The position numbers were made by a program, and so were the translations under genes. Below are positions 37,785 to 50,981 of a DNA stretch of 64,000 bases, piece after piece. The notes under the pieces are model-generated. The model saw only the letters and a program-made list of their open reading frames with translations, had not been told where the DNA came from and made no database searches. Numbering within the stretch: the first letter of the stretch is position 1; every line of letters starts with the position of its first letter. The stretch spans positions 466,423-530,422 of the forward strand of contig JALNQF010000012.1 in NCBI GenBank assembly GCA_028456385.1. The letters run 5' to 3'. This stretch comes from Ophiosphaerella korrae. Lineage: Eukaryota > Ascomycota > Dothideomycetes > Pleosporales > Phaeosphaeriaceae.

Positions 37785-40700
37785 CCTTGCTAATTTAGTT
37801 ATTGCGAGAAGCAAAGCGTAAGTAGCGTATAGTCTAGCTAATATAATAGTAGAAAGTTTAATAAGTAAAGCCCCTAGGAGTAGTTATAAGTTAGATAGTA
37901 CTATATAGGAAACAATTAAAGATTATATAAATAAACTAATTAATAATAAAGAAGATATAAAGATAGTAATTAAAGTACTAGAAACGTAGAATAAAGAACT
38001 ACAAGACTACTTAAAATAGAATAAAGTATAAATTAAAGCTATTATTAAAGGCTAGAACTAGATAGAGCTAATTACCTAATAACTAGAAATAAGTACAATA
38101 AAGAAACTACCTAAGATACCTATCTTTAAAAAGTTTAATAGAATAAGGGAAAAATTAAGACTCTTTATAGTATTAGTACAACTCTAGATAGATATACAAG
38201 TACTATACTTTAATATAGAAGAAAAGAAAGTAATATATATTAGATTATACCTTAAAGAAGACGTAATAAGATAGTACAAGCCCTATTAGATAGATTATAT
38301 AACGTACTCTCTAATAACCTAAAAGGATAAAACTAGAGCTATTTTTAGAAGCTATAAATACTTTACTAAACAAATAAGAGTAGTATTTAGAGATATAGAT
38401 ATTACCTAACAAGCTAAAGAGAAACTTAAAAGGCTTATATAGAATAAGAGTATTCTAGAATACGTATTATAATTTAAATAACTAAGCTAAAATATAGAAT
38501 AGAACAAATTAGCCTTTATATTACAATTTAAACAAGGGCTAAACGTAAAAATTTAATACGAAATAATATATATAGAGAAACCTAGGACACTAGAAGCCCT
38601 AAAATAATAGGTAATCTAAATTAATAACAACCTTTAAGAATAGAAAAAGAATTAGTATAGGAGCTAAACTAGAAACTAGGATACTAGAGACCCTATAATC
38701 CTTAACGCAAATAAGGATAAAAGGAGAAAGAAGAATAAAGACTTTACGTATTTTAACTATAGTAAGAAAGGCTACTTTATAAAAGACTACTAATTAAAGA
38801 AGAAAAAGGATATAGTATATTATAAATATAAGAAACTAGAACACTATATAAAGGAATATAAAAGTAAAGACTATAAAAAAGACAAGGAAACTTAGTTAAA
38901 GATAATAGAGAAAAAGAAAGAAATACTATAAGTATAGGCTAAACCTTAAGAAAAAGTAGCTAGGAGTAAAGAAATACAATATATAATACTCTATTAGACC
39001 TTTTATTATAAAGATAACTACTATATATATCTTTTTAGTAAATAGAGAGTAAGATAGTTCTTATAAAAGAATAAAGTAGTAGTAATAAAAAAAAGAATAA
39101 AAGTATAGCTAGAAAAAATAGTATATATAATAGACCTACTAATAGAAGACTTAGAAAGAGAAAAGCCTTAGACCCTATTAATCTAGGCTAAAAGACTAGT
39201 ACTAGATAAAGAGACTACTATAGCTTCCTCTAAAAGACTATAAGAAAGTAAAAGATAAGTTAGTATAAAAGGTATAGAGTACGCCTAGCTAGATATATAT
39301 AGCTATAATAGCTATATAACAATAGATATAAAGGAATAAAATAAAGAATAGAAATTTATTTAAAAATACTTACTAGTTATAAGTATAGAGGAAGCGTACA
39401 AAGACTAGAAAGAACGCAATCCTAAAGAAATAAAGTTTATACTATTTTAAGAATAGATAAAGTAATATATAGTAATAGTAAGAAGAATACCTATATAAAG
39501 AGAATAGTAGTTCTTTATAAGAAAAACGTAATAGATTAATAAAGCCTATATACTATAAGTACTAATAGTATACTACGTCCTAATAAATATAAGACCTAGA
39601 ATAGATAGTTACTAAGAAGGAGATAACAAAATAATAGATCCTAAGTACCTAGTATATTTTAAAGTATTATAGATATTATACCTAGAAAAGAATTATATAA
39701 TATATAGAAACCCTAAAGTAAATAATAAAGTATAGCTTATAAGAAAAAGAGGCTATAACTATATAAGAGTAATTCTAGTAGAAGATATCTAAGGATAGGA
39801 AATAATACCTAAAGAAGGTTACGTAGTAATAAGGCCTAGACTAAAACTACTTAAGAAATACGTCTAAAGAAGACTATAGTACAAATATAAGTACAATAAA
39901 TATCTAAAATATAAAGAATACAAACTTAAAATAAAGCTATAGCCCTAAGAAGATAGATAATTTATAAAAATACTAAAGTAAGAAAAACTAGAAAGTATAA
40001 GAGGCCTATATATTATAAAGATAAGTACTTATTAAAAAAGAAAAGTACAATTAATAATTAATAGTAGAGCTACAAGAAACTTTATATTAAAGAAGTTTAT
40101 AGAAAACTAAGGAATAACCTATACTATAAAGAAGTACCCTTAATAACTAAGTATAATTAAAGGAAAACTATTCTAGGAACCTATAAGGTTCGAGAAAATA
40201 CCCTCTACGCTAGAACTAGAAGAGATAATAATTAAGAATATAGTTATAGATATAATAACAATTAATAATAAATAAGATATAATACTAGAAATACTATAGT
40301 TATAAATAACTAACCTAAGAATTAATTAGAGAATAAAGAAAATTAGCTACTCTAAGAAAGAAATAATAAAAGCTAACATAGCTATATACAAAGAAGAATT
40401 CCTAGAAGAATATAAGAAATAAGAAAAATAGCTTATAGAACCTAAAGATTACCTCCTAGAATATTAACTATAGGATTTAGTAATAGACCTAAAAGAAGAT
40501 AAAGACGTAAGATAGAGCCTAGTTTATAGAAAAATAGAAAAAAATCTAAGATTAAATAAACGTTTATTAAAAACGTACTAAAGAAAAGATAAATATAAGA
40601 ATCTAAGTCTTTAGTAGTATATAGACTTATATTTATAGATAAAAAAATAATAAGTAATAAAAGACCTTACGTAGACTTTAGAAAAACTAACGTAATTATA

Positions 40701-42422
40701 AACAAGAACTAATATCTCTTACTATAAATAGACGTAATATAAGATAGACTATAGAAAGTAAAAATCTTTATAAAACTAGATATCTAGAACGCCTACTACT
40801 AGATTAGAATTAAGAAAAGTAATAAATAAAAAATAGTATTTAGAATACAATATAGACTATATAAATACTTAGTTATACCCTTTAGCTTAATAAACGTACT
40901 AGTAGCCTTCTAAGAAAGAATAAATATAGTACTAAGAGAGTACTTAGATATATTTATATTTATATACCTAGATAATATCTTTATATTCTTAGAAATAAAA
41001 GAAGAACACGTATAGTATATATATAAAGTACTAGAAAAACTAGTAGAAAGTAAACTATTCTTTAAAATAAGAAAATGTAAATTCTATATAAAGGAAATAG
41101 ACTTCCTTAGATTTATTATCGAACTAGGAAAAATTAAGATTAATCTAGAAAAAATTAGATTAATTAACGAATAGCTAATACTAAAGAACCTAAAAGAAGT
41201 ACAATAATTTTATAGCTTAGCTAACTTTTACAAAAAGTTAATAGTAAGATAGTCTAAAGATATAGAACTAATAACAAGGCTTATAAAAAAGGATATACTA
41301 TTTAAATAGATAAAGGAATATAACAAAGTATTTAAGAAGATTAAAAAGAAGTTTATAGAAAACCTAGTTATTAGAATATATAACCTAGACCTACTAGTAA
41401 TAGTAAAAATAGACGTATCTAATTTAGTCTATAGAATAGCACTAATATAAGAAGACCTAAAGACTAAGAAAAAGTATTTAGTTAAATACTTCTCTAAGAA
41501 AATAAAGCTAGTAGAGCTTAACTATCTAATTTATAACAAAAAGATACTAGTAATCTATAAAGTATTTAAATAATAGAGAGTATACCTATAAGGAGTAAAA
41601 TACTAAATAAAGGTCTATATAGATTATAGGAATCTTATAAGATTTATACTAAATAAAGAACTAATATAATAATATATAAGATAGTAGGAATTCCTATTAA
41701 TATTTAATATAGAAATTATATATATAAAAGAGAAAGATAACTAATTTATAGACGCCTTTAGTAGAAGACTAGACTTATAGAAAGAAGTAAGCGCTACTAG
41801 TATAGTTCTAGTTAAAAACAAAGAAGGATATTTAGTCTTAAATATACCTAAAATAGCTATAATACTTAAAAGAAAGAGTAGTAAGCTAGATAAATAGATT
41901 TAGAAAGAAATAAGAAAAGCTCCTAAAGAAATAGAGAAACCTAAGATCTAAGAAAGTCTTATAAGAGCCTATAGAAGAACGTATATTCTAGGAAAAATAT
42001 AAAGAGAATTTATATAATAGTTCTATAAACTACTAGTATATAGATATTAAGGAATTAATAAAATACTAGATAGACTACTAAGAGATTATTATATCCTAAG
42101 AGTAAGACAACTAGTAATAGAAGTACTACGAGATTATATAGAATACTAAAAGAATAAGTATAGTAGATATATACTATATAGAAAGCTATAATTAGTAGAA
42201 GTACTAGAATAACTATAGAGAGTTATTATAATAGATTTTATTACAAAACTACTTAAGTTAAAAGACCTAATATTAGGAGTTAAGTATAATAGAATCCTAA
42301 TAATAGTAGATAAACTTATAAAGTACTTATACTTTAGACTATATAAAGAGAAAAGTAAAATAGAAGTTATAGTATACTAGGTTCTAGGAACTATAATTAG
42401 CTAATATAGACTACTAGATAAG

Positions 42423-42852
42423 TATAATAGGCTACCTATTATTAACTATAGGTACCTATCTTAAAGGGGGTTAGTAGATTACGAGGTAATAGTAAAAGCT
42501 TAGAGGTAATCTACAATAACTATAAGTAATAGAAGATATTTTATAACTATCTTGTATTAGCGTTCTGTAGTTAAAAGATTAAATTGCTAATACTATCCTA
42601 ATAATACGCATTACTAATAACTATATACTTGCTATAATCTATAATCTATGTTTACTAAGATTAATAGATTATAGATTAGCTTAATCTATAATCTACTACT
42701 ACTAAGAGTTTATAGATTATAGATTACTCTAGGTATCCTAATTATGCGTAGTTTCCTAATTAAGGTTGTTACTCTGCTCGTCCTATACTTTGTTAGCGCT
42801 TAGACTAAGACTAATTAGTTCTATCTTAATTTCTTCTATTACGCCTGTAACA
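42423..42852 (-). repeat. C LTR (3' LTR of the element)
   Basis: 430 bp, ending CCTGTAACA on the plus strand, so the canonical TG...CA form survives at this end. The differences from 49021-49450 that I sampled over the first 250 bp are transitions. Confidence 0.93.
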
Positions 42853-42996
42853 CTATCTCCTCCTTTAGGTAGACCTTAGTTTATCTATCCTAGAGCTAAG
42901 GTTATTAACCTAGTTTCTTTATTAATGTAGAGTTCTTTATCCTCCCTAATACCTATTTTATCTACGCGTTGTCACTATCTTCTTACTAATTATATA

Positions 42997-43555
42997 TTGC
43001 GTAATAGTATTAAAATATTTCCTTATTCTTGTTATACTTCTCCTAAGTTAAACCCTAAGTCTCTTCTTTATATTATTTCTATAAATAATAGTAGGGCTTA
43101 TAAGGTATATATTTGCGCGAATATATATAGTTCTTGTAACGTGTCTAGTATTTCTCTTTCTAAGTGTATATTTATTACACTTATTCTTACGTCTAGGCTT
43201 AATAATAATAGGGAAAGCTATTAACTAGACTTAAGAGAAATTACTATCTTAAATTATAGAGGCTAAAGCTAAGCGTAAGCGTATCTAAGAGCTTATATAG
43301 AGTAAGCTAGTAGAGAATTAAGCTTATCTCTCTTATCTTTATAAGATAAAGGCCTTAAATAATAAGAAATTAGCTAAGTAGTTAGTAGCTCTAGAAGCTA
43401 AGCTAGATCTAGATAAGGCGTTTAGTGTTACTATAGCAAGTCCTGTACTAGACGTCCTTATTGTCTCTCTATCTATCGTTAGTAATATTAATTCTCTTAG
43501 TTTACTACTAGGCGTTCTAGAGGGTTTTAATTTTAGAACTCCTCTAATTTCTTAG
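42997..43555 (+). pseudogene. Antisense frame in C
   Basis: On the strand opposite to C gag-pol, a frame is open to 43224. Its conserved start corresponds to position 43015, where ATG has become ATA. It contains FPYSCYTSPKLNPK, NNSRAYKVYI and a hydrophobic CIFITLILTS stretch, and ends NNRESY. In a second frame, 43259-43555 reads as a Lys/Leu/Ala-rich helix (EAKAKRKRI, KIKALNNKKLAK, LVALEAKLDLDKAF) ending GVLEGFNFRTPLIS. A short intron or a frameshift lies between the two parts. The second part contains stop codons of the RIP type. It overlaps the antisense of the pol C-terminus slightly. Protein family not recognised. Confidence 0.45.
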
Positions 43556-43559
43556 GGTA

Positions 43560-46500
43560 GTTAAAATTATCTTCTAGTTCCTATATTTTTTCCTATAGTT
43601 ATCTTTTCTTATCTATACCTATCTATTCTACTAGGTAGTAGTTCCTACTATTATAGAACTAGTATACTAAGATTTTCTTAACTTCTTATTCTTCTTATTC
43701 TCTATACGTATCTACTTTATACACTAGTAGTTCTATATTCTATAGTACTATCTTAAGTAGCGCTACGTAGAAAGTTAAGTGTATCTTTATTTTATTTAGT
43801 AGTTTTAGTTTAAATATAACTAGTGTAACTTTTCTTTTAATCTTATATAGTCTTATCTTAACATAGTCTAATTTTAAACTAAGTTATTTACTTTTAATAT
43901 TCTTTTATACTAACTATACTTTTTCTCTCTCTCTAAATTAAGGTTCTTCCTTATACTTTTTATTGTAGTACTTTGCTATTTTATTATATAGGAATTCTAT
44001 ATCCTATCTTAATTAGTCGTATATATCTCTAAGTCTATTAGTAAAGTTTTCTCCTCTTAAAGACTAAGATATCTAATTTCTTAGTATCTAGTATGCGTTA
44101 GGTTTAAATCTATAGTTCGCGAAAAAAAGTAATACTCTTATTACTATATTCTTTGCGCTATTATATGCTAATTGTACTATAGGTAGTAGCTATACCTAAT
44201 TGTTCTAGTTATAGTTAAGGTAGCATCTTAAGTACTATTCTACTATCTAATTTATTTATTCTAATTATCTATCTATTTATAGATAATATACTATAGATAT
44301 TACGTGTTATATTCCTAATTATACTATTATCGTTCTCTATAGTTTTAATGTAAATCGTACATCTCTATCTATAATAATCTTATCTAGTAGTCTATATTAA
44401 CTAATTATAGTTTCTAGAACCTAGTGTACTATAACCTCTATCTTACTTTTTTCCTTATATAGTCTAAAGTATATATACTTTATAAGTTTATCTACTATTA
44501 TTAGGATTCTATTATATTCTACTCCTAATATTAGGTCTTTAGACTTAGGTAACTTTGTAATAAAGTCTATTGTAATAACTCCCTATAGTTATTCTAGTAC
44601 TTCTACTAGTTATAGTATTCTATATAGTATATATCTATTATATTTATTCCTTTAATATTCTATATAGTCTTATAGTACCTCTATTACTAGTTATCTTACT
44701 TTTAGAATGTAGTAATCTTATAGTAGTCTATCTAATATTTTCTTAATACCTTAGTAACTATGTACTAGTAATTTATAGAATTGTTATATAAATTCCTTTT
44801 AAATTTTTCCTAGAATATATATTCTTCTATATACTTATATAAATCTATCTTAGATTTTAAGTTTCTCTATTTCTTTAGATACTTCTTATATTATTTTCTA
44901 AATCTATTTGTTTAGCTTATTACTTGTCCTCTTAAGTATTACAGCTATCTTAGGTGTGTTTAGGACTAAATGTCTTTCCTCGTTCTTAACTAGAACTATA
45001 CTAGTAGTACTTACTTTTTCTTATAAGTCTAGTCTTCTACTTAGAGCGTTTATAAATTAGTTGTCTTTCTCTTTTATATATATAATTTCTATATTAAATA
45101 TTAATAAGTATTCCTACTATCTTATATAGTATTATAATAATTCTTTATTTGTTATAAATCTTATAAGATTCTTATAGTCTATATAGACCTTCGTCTAGTG
45201 CTTTACTTTTTGTAGGTATACTCTCTATTATTTAAATACTTTGTAGATTACTAGTATCTCTTTATTATAGATTAGGTAATTAAGTTCTACTATTTTTATC
45301 TTCTTAGAGAAGTATTTAACTAAGTATTTCTTTTTAGTCTCTAGGTCTTCTTATATTAGTGCTATTCTATAGACTAAGTTTAATGTATCTATTTTTACTA
45401 TCGCTAGTAGTTCTAGGTTATATATTCTAATAACTAGGTTTTCTATAAACTTCTTTTTTATTCTCTTAAATACTTTATCGCATTCCTTTATCTATTTAAA
45501 TAGCGTATCTTTTTTTATAAGTCTTGTAATTAGCTCTATATCTTTAGAGTATCTTACTATTAACTTTCTATAAAAGTTAGCTAGCCTATAAAATTATTGT
45601 ACCTCTTTTAGGTTCTTTAGTGTTAGCTATTCGTTAATTAAGTTAATCTTTTTTAGGTTAATCTTGATTTTTCTTAGTTTAATAATAAATCTAAGGAAAT
45701 CTATTTCCTTTGTATAGAACTTATATTTTCTTATCTTAAGAAATATTTTAGCTTCTACTAGTTTTTTTAGTACTTTATATATATATTATACGTGTTCTTT
45801 CTTTATTTCTAAGAATATAAAGATATTGTCTAAGTATATAAATGTAAATATATCTAAGTATTCCCTTAGTACTATATTAATTCTCTCTTAGAATACTACT
45901 AGTGCGTTTATTAAACTAAACAGCATAACTAAGTATTTGTATAGTCTGTATTATATTCTAAATACTATTTTCTACTTATCTCTTTTCTTAATTCTAATCT
46001 AGTAGTATATATTTTATATATCTAGTTTTGTAAAGATCTTTACTCTTTATAGCCTATCTTGTATTTTATCTATTTATAGTAGTAAGTATTAGTTCTTATT
46101 TATAATTATGTTAGTTTTTCTAAAATCTACGTAAGGTCTTTTATTACTTATCTCTTTTTTGTCTATAAATATTAATCTATATACTACTAAGGATTTAGAT
46201 TCTCTTATCTATCTTTTCTTTATTACATTTTGTATAAATAATTGTTTAATTTTAGATTCTTCTTCTATTTTTTAGTAGACTAGGCTCTATCCTACATTCT
46301 TTTCTTTTTCTAGTTCTATTACTAAGTCTTATAGTTAGTATTCTAGAAGGTAATCTTCTAGTTCTATAAGTTACTTTTCCTATTTCTTATATTCTTTTAG
46401 GAATTCTCCTTTATAGGTGCTTATATTAGCTTTTAGTATATCTATTTTATTATAACTAATTTTTCCTATTTTCTAATTAATATATAGGTTAGTTATTTAT

Positions 46501-48970
46501 AACTATAGTATACCTAATATTATATCTTGTTTATTATTAATTGTCGTTATATCTATAACTATGTTCTAGATTTCTAGTCCTTCTAACCTTAGTATTAAAG
46601 GTACTGTCTTGAACTATATTAGTTCCTAAAATAGTTTTCCTTTAATTATACTTAGTTGTTAAGGGTATTTCTTTATTATATACTTTATTCCCTATATTTC
46701 TATAAACTTCTTTAATATAAAGTTTCTTGTAGCTCTACTATTAATTATTAATTATACTTTCTTTCTTTAGTATATACCTATTTTCGTAATGTGTAGGCCT
46801 CCTATACCTTCTAGCCTTTCTTACTTTAGTAATTTATTAAATTATCTATCTTTCTAGGGCTATAGGCCTACTTTAAGTTTATATTCTTTGTATTTTAGAT
46901 ACTTGTTGTATATATATTTGTACTATAGTCCTCCTTAGACGCATTTCTTAGATAATTTTAGGCTAGGTCTTACTACTATATATCTATCTTCTAGGATTAT
47001 TTCCTATCCTTAGATATCTTCTACTATAATTACTCTTATATAGTTATAGCCTCTTCTTCTTATAAGCTATATATTATTATTTACTTTAGGGTTTTTATAT
47101 ATAATATAATTCTTATTTAAGTATAATATCTATAATACTTTAAAGTATACTAGATGTTTTAGGTCTATTATTTTGTTATCCCCTTCCTAGTATTTACTTC
47201 TACTAAGTATATCTATTATTAAGATATAGTATACTACTAGTATTCTTAGTGTATAAGCTTTATTAATCTATCGCGTCTCTCTTACAAGGTATTACTATTC
47301 TTTTTATATAGGTATTCTTCTTACTATAACTATATATTACTTTATCTATTCTTAAAATAGTATAAACTTTATTTCTTTAAGATTACGTTCTTTTTAGTCT
47401 TTATACGCTTCCTCTATACTTATAACTAGTAAGTATTTCTAAACAAACTTCTATTCTTTGTCTTATTCCTCTATATCTATTATAGTACAGCTATTATAAC
47501 TATATATTATTAGCTAGGTATATTCTATATCTCTTATACTAACTTATCTCTCGCTTCCTTATAGTCCTTTAGAGAAAGCTATAGTAGTCTCTTTATCTAG
47601 TGCTAGTCTATTAGCCTAGATTAATAGTACTAGGGGCTCTTCCCCTTCTAAATCTTCTATTAGTAAGTCTATTACTTAGGCTATATCTTTTAGCTAAGCT
47701 TTTATTCTATCTTCCTTTATTACTACTACTTTATGTCTATACTTCTATAGGAACTATACTACTCCTTATTTACTAGAAAGATATATATAGTAGTTGTTGT
47801 TATAACAAAAGGTCTAATAAAGTATTATATATTGTACTTCTTTACTCTTAGCTACTTTCTTCTAAGGTTTAGCCTATACTTATAGTGCTTCCTTCTTCTT
47901 CTTAGTTGTTTTTAACTAAGTTTCTTTCTTTAGGTCCTTATTCTTATAGTCTTTTGCAAAGTATCCTAGTTTTCCGCATTTATAATATACTATATCCTTC
48001 TTTAACTTAGATCTATAATTCTTTGCATAGTAGCCTAGTTTACTATAGTTAAAGTACGTAAAGTCTTTATTCTTTTTCTTCTTTCTATCCTTATTAGCGT
48101 TAAAGACTATAGGGTCTCCCTTATTATAGTTCTAGGTATAACCTCTATATTTATTCTTCTTCTATTCTTAAAGATTATTATTAATTTATATTACCTATTA
48201 CTTTAGGGCTTCTAGTGTTTATAGTTTCTCTATATATATTATCTTGTATTAGATTTTAGAGTTAAGTCCTTATTTAAATTATAATATTAAGGCTAACTCG
48301 TTCTATTCTATATTTTGTAATAGTTATTTAAACTATAATACGTACTTTAGAATACTCTAATTCTATATAAGCTTCTCTAGTTACTCTTTAGCTTGTTAGG
48401 TAACATCTATATCCCTAAATACTACTCTTATTCGTTTAGTAAAGTATTTATAACTTCTAAAGATAGCTCTAGTTTTATCTTTTTATATTATTAGAGAGTG
48501 TATTATATAATCTATCTAATAAGGTTTATACTATCTTATTACGTCTTCTTTAAAGTACAATCTAATATATATTACTTTCTTTTCTTTTATATTAAAGTGT
48601 AGTGCTTATATATCTATCTAGAGTTATACTAATATAATAAAAGGTCTTAGTTTTTCTCTTATTCTATTAAACTTCTTAAGTATAGGTATCTTTAGTAGTT
48701 TCTTTGTTGCGTTTATCTCTAGGCGTTACGTAATTAGTTCTATCTAGTTTTATCCTTTAATAATAGCTTTAATTTATACTTTGTTCTATTTTATATAATC
48801 TTGTAGTTCCTTGTTCTATATTTCTAAGGCGTTAATTACTATCTTTATATCTTCTTTGTTATTAATTAGTTTATTTATATAATTCTTAATTATTTCCTAT
48901 ATAGTACTATCTAACTTATAACTACTCTTAGGGGCTTTACTTATTAAACTTTCTACTATCGTATTAGCTA
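43560..48970 (-). pseudogene. C gag-pol with chromodomain, RIP-inactivated
   Basis: Read right to left on the minus strand. Gag lies at about 48970-47900. It has zinc knuckles near 47950-48060, of which the first keeps one Cys (YYKCGKLGYFAKDY). Reverse transcriptase shows YLDNIFIFLE at about 45810-45845. RNase H follows near 45050-45250, integrase at about 44900-43850, and the chromodomain at about 43690-43585. It has stop codons throughout, though fewer than in B or E. Confidence 0.78.
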
Positions 48971-49020
48971 GACTGTGCGCTACTTACGCTTTGCTTCTCG
49001 CAATAACTAAATTAGCAAGG

Positions 49021-49450
49021 TATAATAGGCTACCTATTATTAACTATAGGTGCCTATCTTAAAGGGGGTTAGTAGATTACAAGGTAATAGTAAAAGCTTA
49101 GAAGTAATCTATAATAACTATAAGCAATAGAAGATGTTTTGCAACTATCTTATATTAGCGTTCTATAGTTAAAGGATTAAATTGCTAATACTATCCTAAT
49201 AATACGTATTACTAATAACTATATACTTGCTATAATCTATAATCTATATTTGCTAAGATTAATAGATTATAGATTAGCTTAATCTATAATCTACTACTAC
49301 TAAGAGTTTATAGATTATAGATTACTCTAGGTGTCCTAATTATACGTAGTTTCTTAATCAAGGTTGTTACCCTACTCGTCCTATACTTCGTTAGCGCTTA
49401 GACTAGGACTAATTAGTTCTATCTCGATTTCTTCTATTACGCCTGTAACA
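49021..49450 (-). repeat. C LTR (5' LTR of the element)
   Basis: 430 bp, paired with 42423-42852; it ends CCTGTAACA on the plus strand. The adjoining internal sequence on the minus strand begins CCTTGCTAATTTAGTTATTG. Confidence 0.93.
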
Positions 49451-50289
49451 ATAAGATTATTATAGATAGAGACGTAAGATTTATATTAAAACTATAGAGA
49501 ACAATAATAGCACGATTAGGAATTAAATATATAATATTAATAGTATACTACCTATAAATAGATAGATAATTAGAACGTATAAATTAGATAGTAGAATAAT
49601 ACTTAAGATACTACCTTAATTATAACTAGAATAACTAGGTATAGTTACTACCTATAGTATAGTTAGTATACAACAGCGCAAAGAATAAGATAATAGGAGT
49701 ATTACCTTTCTTTATAAACTATAGATTTAACCCTAGTATATATAGAATACTAAGACTAGAGATATCTTAGTCTCTAAGAAGAGAAAACTTTACTAATAGA
49801 CTTAAAGATATATACAAGTAATTAAGATAGGATATAGAATTCCTATATAATTAAATAGTAAAGTACTATAATAAGAAATATAAAGAGAGACTTTAATTTA
49901 GAAAAAGAGAAAAAGTATAGTTAGTATAGAAAAATATTAAGAGTAAGAGACTAAGCTTAAAATTAGACTATATTAAGATAAGACTATATAAAATTAAAAA
50001 AGAAGTTATACTAGTTATATTTAAACTAAAGCTACTAAATAAAATAAGGATACACCTAACCTTTTATATAGTACTACTTAAGATAGTACTATAAAACGTA
50101 AAACTACTAGTATATAAAGTAGATATATATAGAGAATAAAAAGAATAGGAAGTTAAAGAAATCTTAGTATACTAGTTCTATAATAGTAGGAACTACTATT
50201 TAGTAGAATAGATAAGTATAGATAGAAAAGGATAACTATAGAAAGAAATATAGGAACTAAAGGACAATCTTAACTACTCTAAGAAACTA

Positions 50290-50819
50290 GAGGACTTCTA
50301 AAGTTAAAACCTTCTAAAACGCCTAGTAGTAAACTAAGAGAACTAATATTACTATTACTAGATAGAGAAGTAATAGGAGCGCTTAACGTAAAACCTACTA
50401 TAGCAATACTAAATACTTTATCTAAGTCTAGCTTAGCTTCTAGAGCTACTAACTATATAGCTAATTTCTTATTATTTAGCGCCTTTATCTTATAAAGATA
50501 AGAGAGACAAGCTTAATTCTTTACTAGCTTACTCTACGTAAGCTCTTAGATCTACTTATACTTAGCTTTAGCCTCTATAATTTAAGATAGTAATTTCTCT
50601 TAAGCTTAGTTAATAGCTCTTCTTATTATTATTAAGCCTAGATACAAGAATAAGTATAATAAATATATACTCTATAAGAGAGATACTAGATACGTTATAA
50701 GAACTATAAACGTTTATATAGATATATACTTTATAAGCTCTACTATTATTTATAGAAACTATATAAAGAGAGTACTTAGGATTTAACTTAGAGGAAGTAT
50801 AATAAGAATAAGGAAACAT
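50290..50819 (-). pseudogene. Antisense frame in B
   Basis: Opposite to B gag-pol, an ATG at 50819 opens 69 uninterrupted codons to 50610 (MFPYSYYTSSKLNPK, NNSRAYKVYI, EYIFIILILVSRLNNN). This is unusual in a block where gag-pol has a stop every few codons. A second frame continues to about 50290 with EAKAKYK, YKIKALNNKKLA and LVALEAKLDLDKVF. It aligns with the copies in C, E and G1. The start lies about 160 bp from the 3' LTR, so transcription from or near that LTR on the opposite strand would reach it. Confidence 0.45.
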
Positions 50820-50981
50820 TTTAATACTATTACGTAATACGCAATTAGTAAGAAGATATTAACAATATATAGAAGAGGTAACTATAGAGAGTAATAAGGA
50901 ACTAGAAATTAACAAAGAGAGTAGGTTAATAACCTTAGCTCTAGGATAGATAAACAAAGACCTACTTAGAGGAAGAGATAG

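Larger units (their letters stand above)
42423..49450 (-). mobile_element. Gypsy chromovirus C, complete, TSD ATAAG
   Basis: A 7,028-bp minus-strand element with two 430-bp LTRs (42423-42852 and 49021-49450). It has perfect ATAAG duplications (42418-42422 and 49451-49455). It sits in the integrase of B, which reads on after it is removed. It is the innermost insertion and the least mutated: it keeps more TpG and CpA pairs (for example around 42,760-42,960) and recognisable Cys codons. Confidence 0.95.
37870..50300 (+). pseudogene. B gag-pol with chromodomain, RIP-inactivated
   Basis: The coding relic lies at 37870-42422 and 49456-50300, split by element C. Gag runs from about 37870 to 38990. 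Its two zinc knuckles (38749-38790 and about 38818-38860) keep their spacing, but every Cys codon now reads Tyr. The protease core reads NSRAT instead of DSGAT (about 40055). The reverse transcriptase has FIKLDI (about 40760) and YLDN in place of YLDD (40965-40976). RNase H ends with EKDN.FIDAFSRRLDL (about 41735-41790). Integrase runs from about 42000 and resumes exactly across C (LLDK, then IIIDRDVRF). A chromodomain-like tail follows at about 50140-50290 (EVKEILVY, FYNSRNYYLVE). Chromodomains of such elements bind methylated histone H3 and guide insertion into heterochromatin. Confidence 0.85.
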
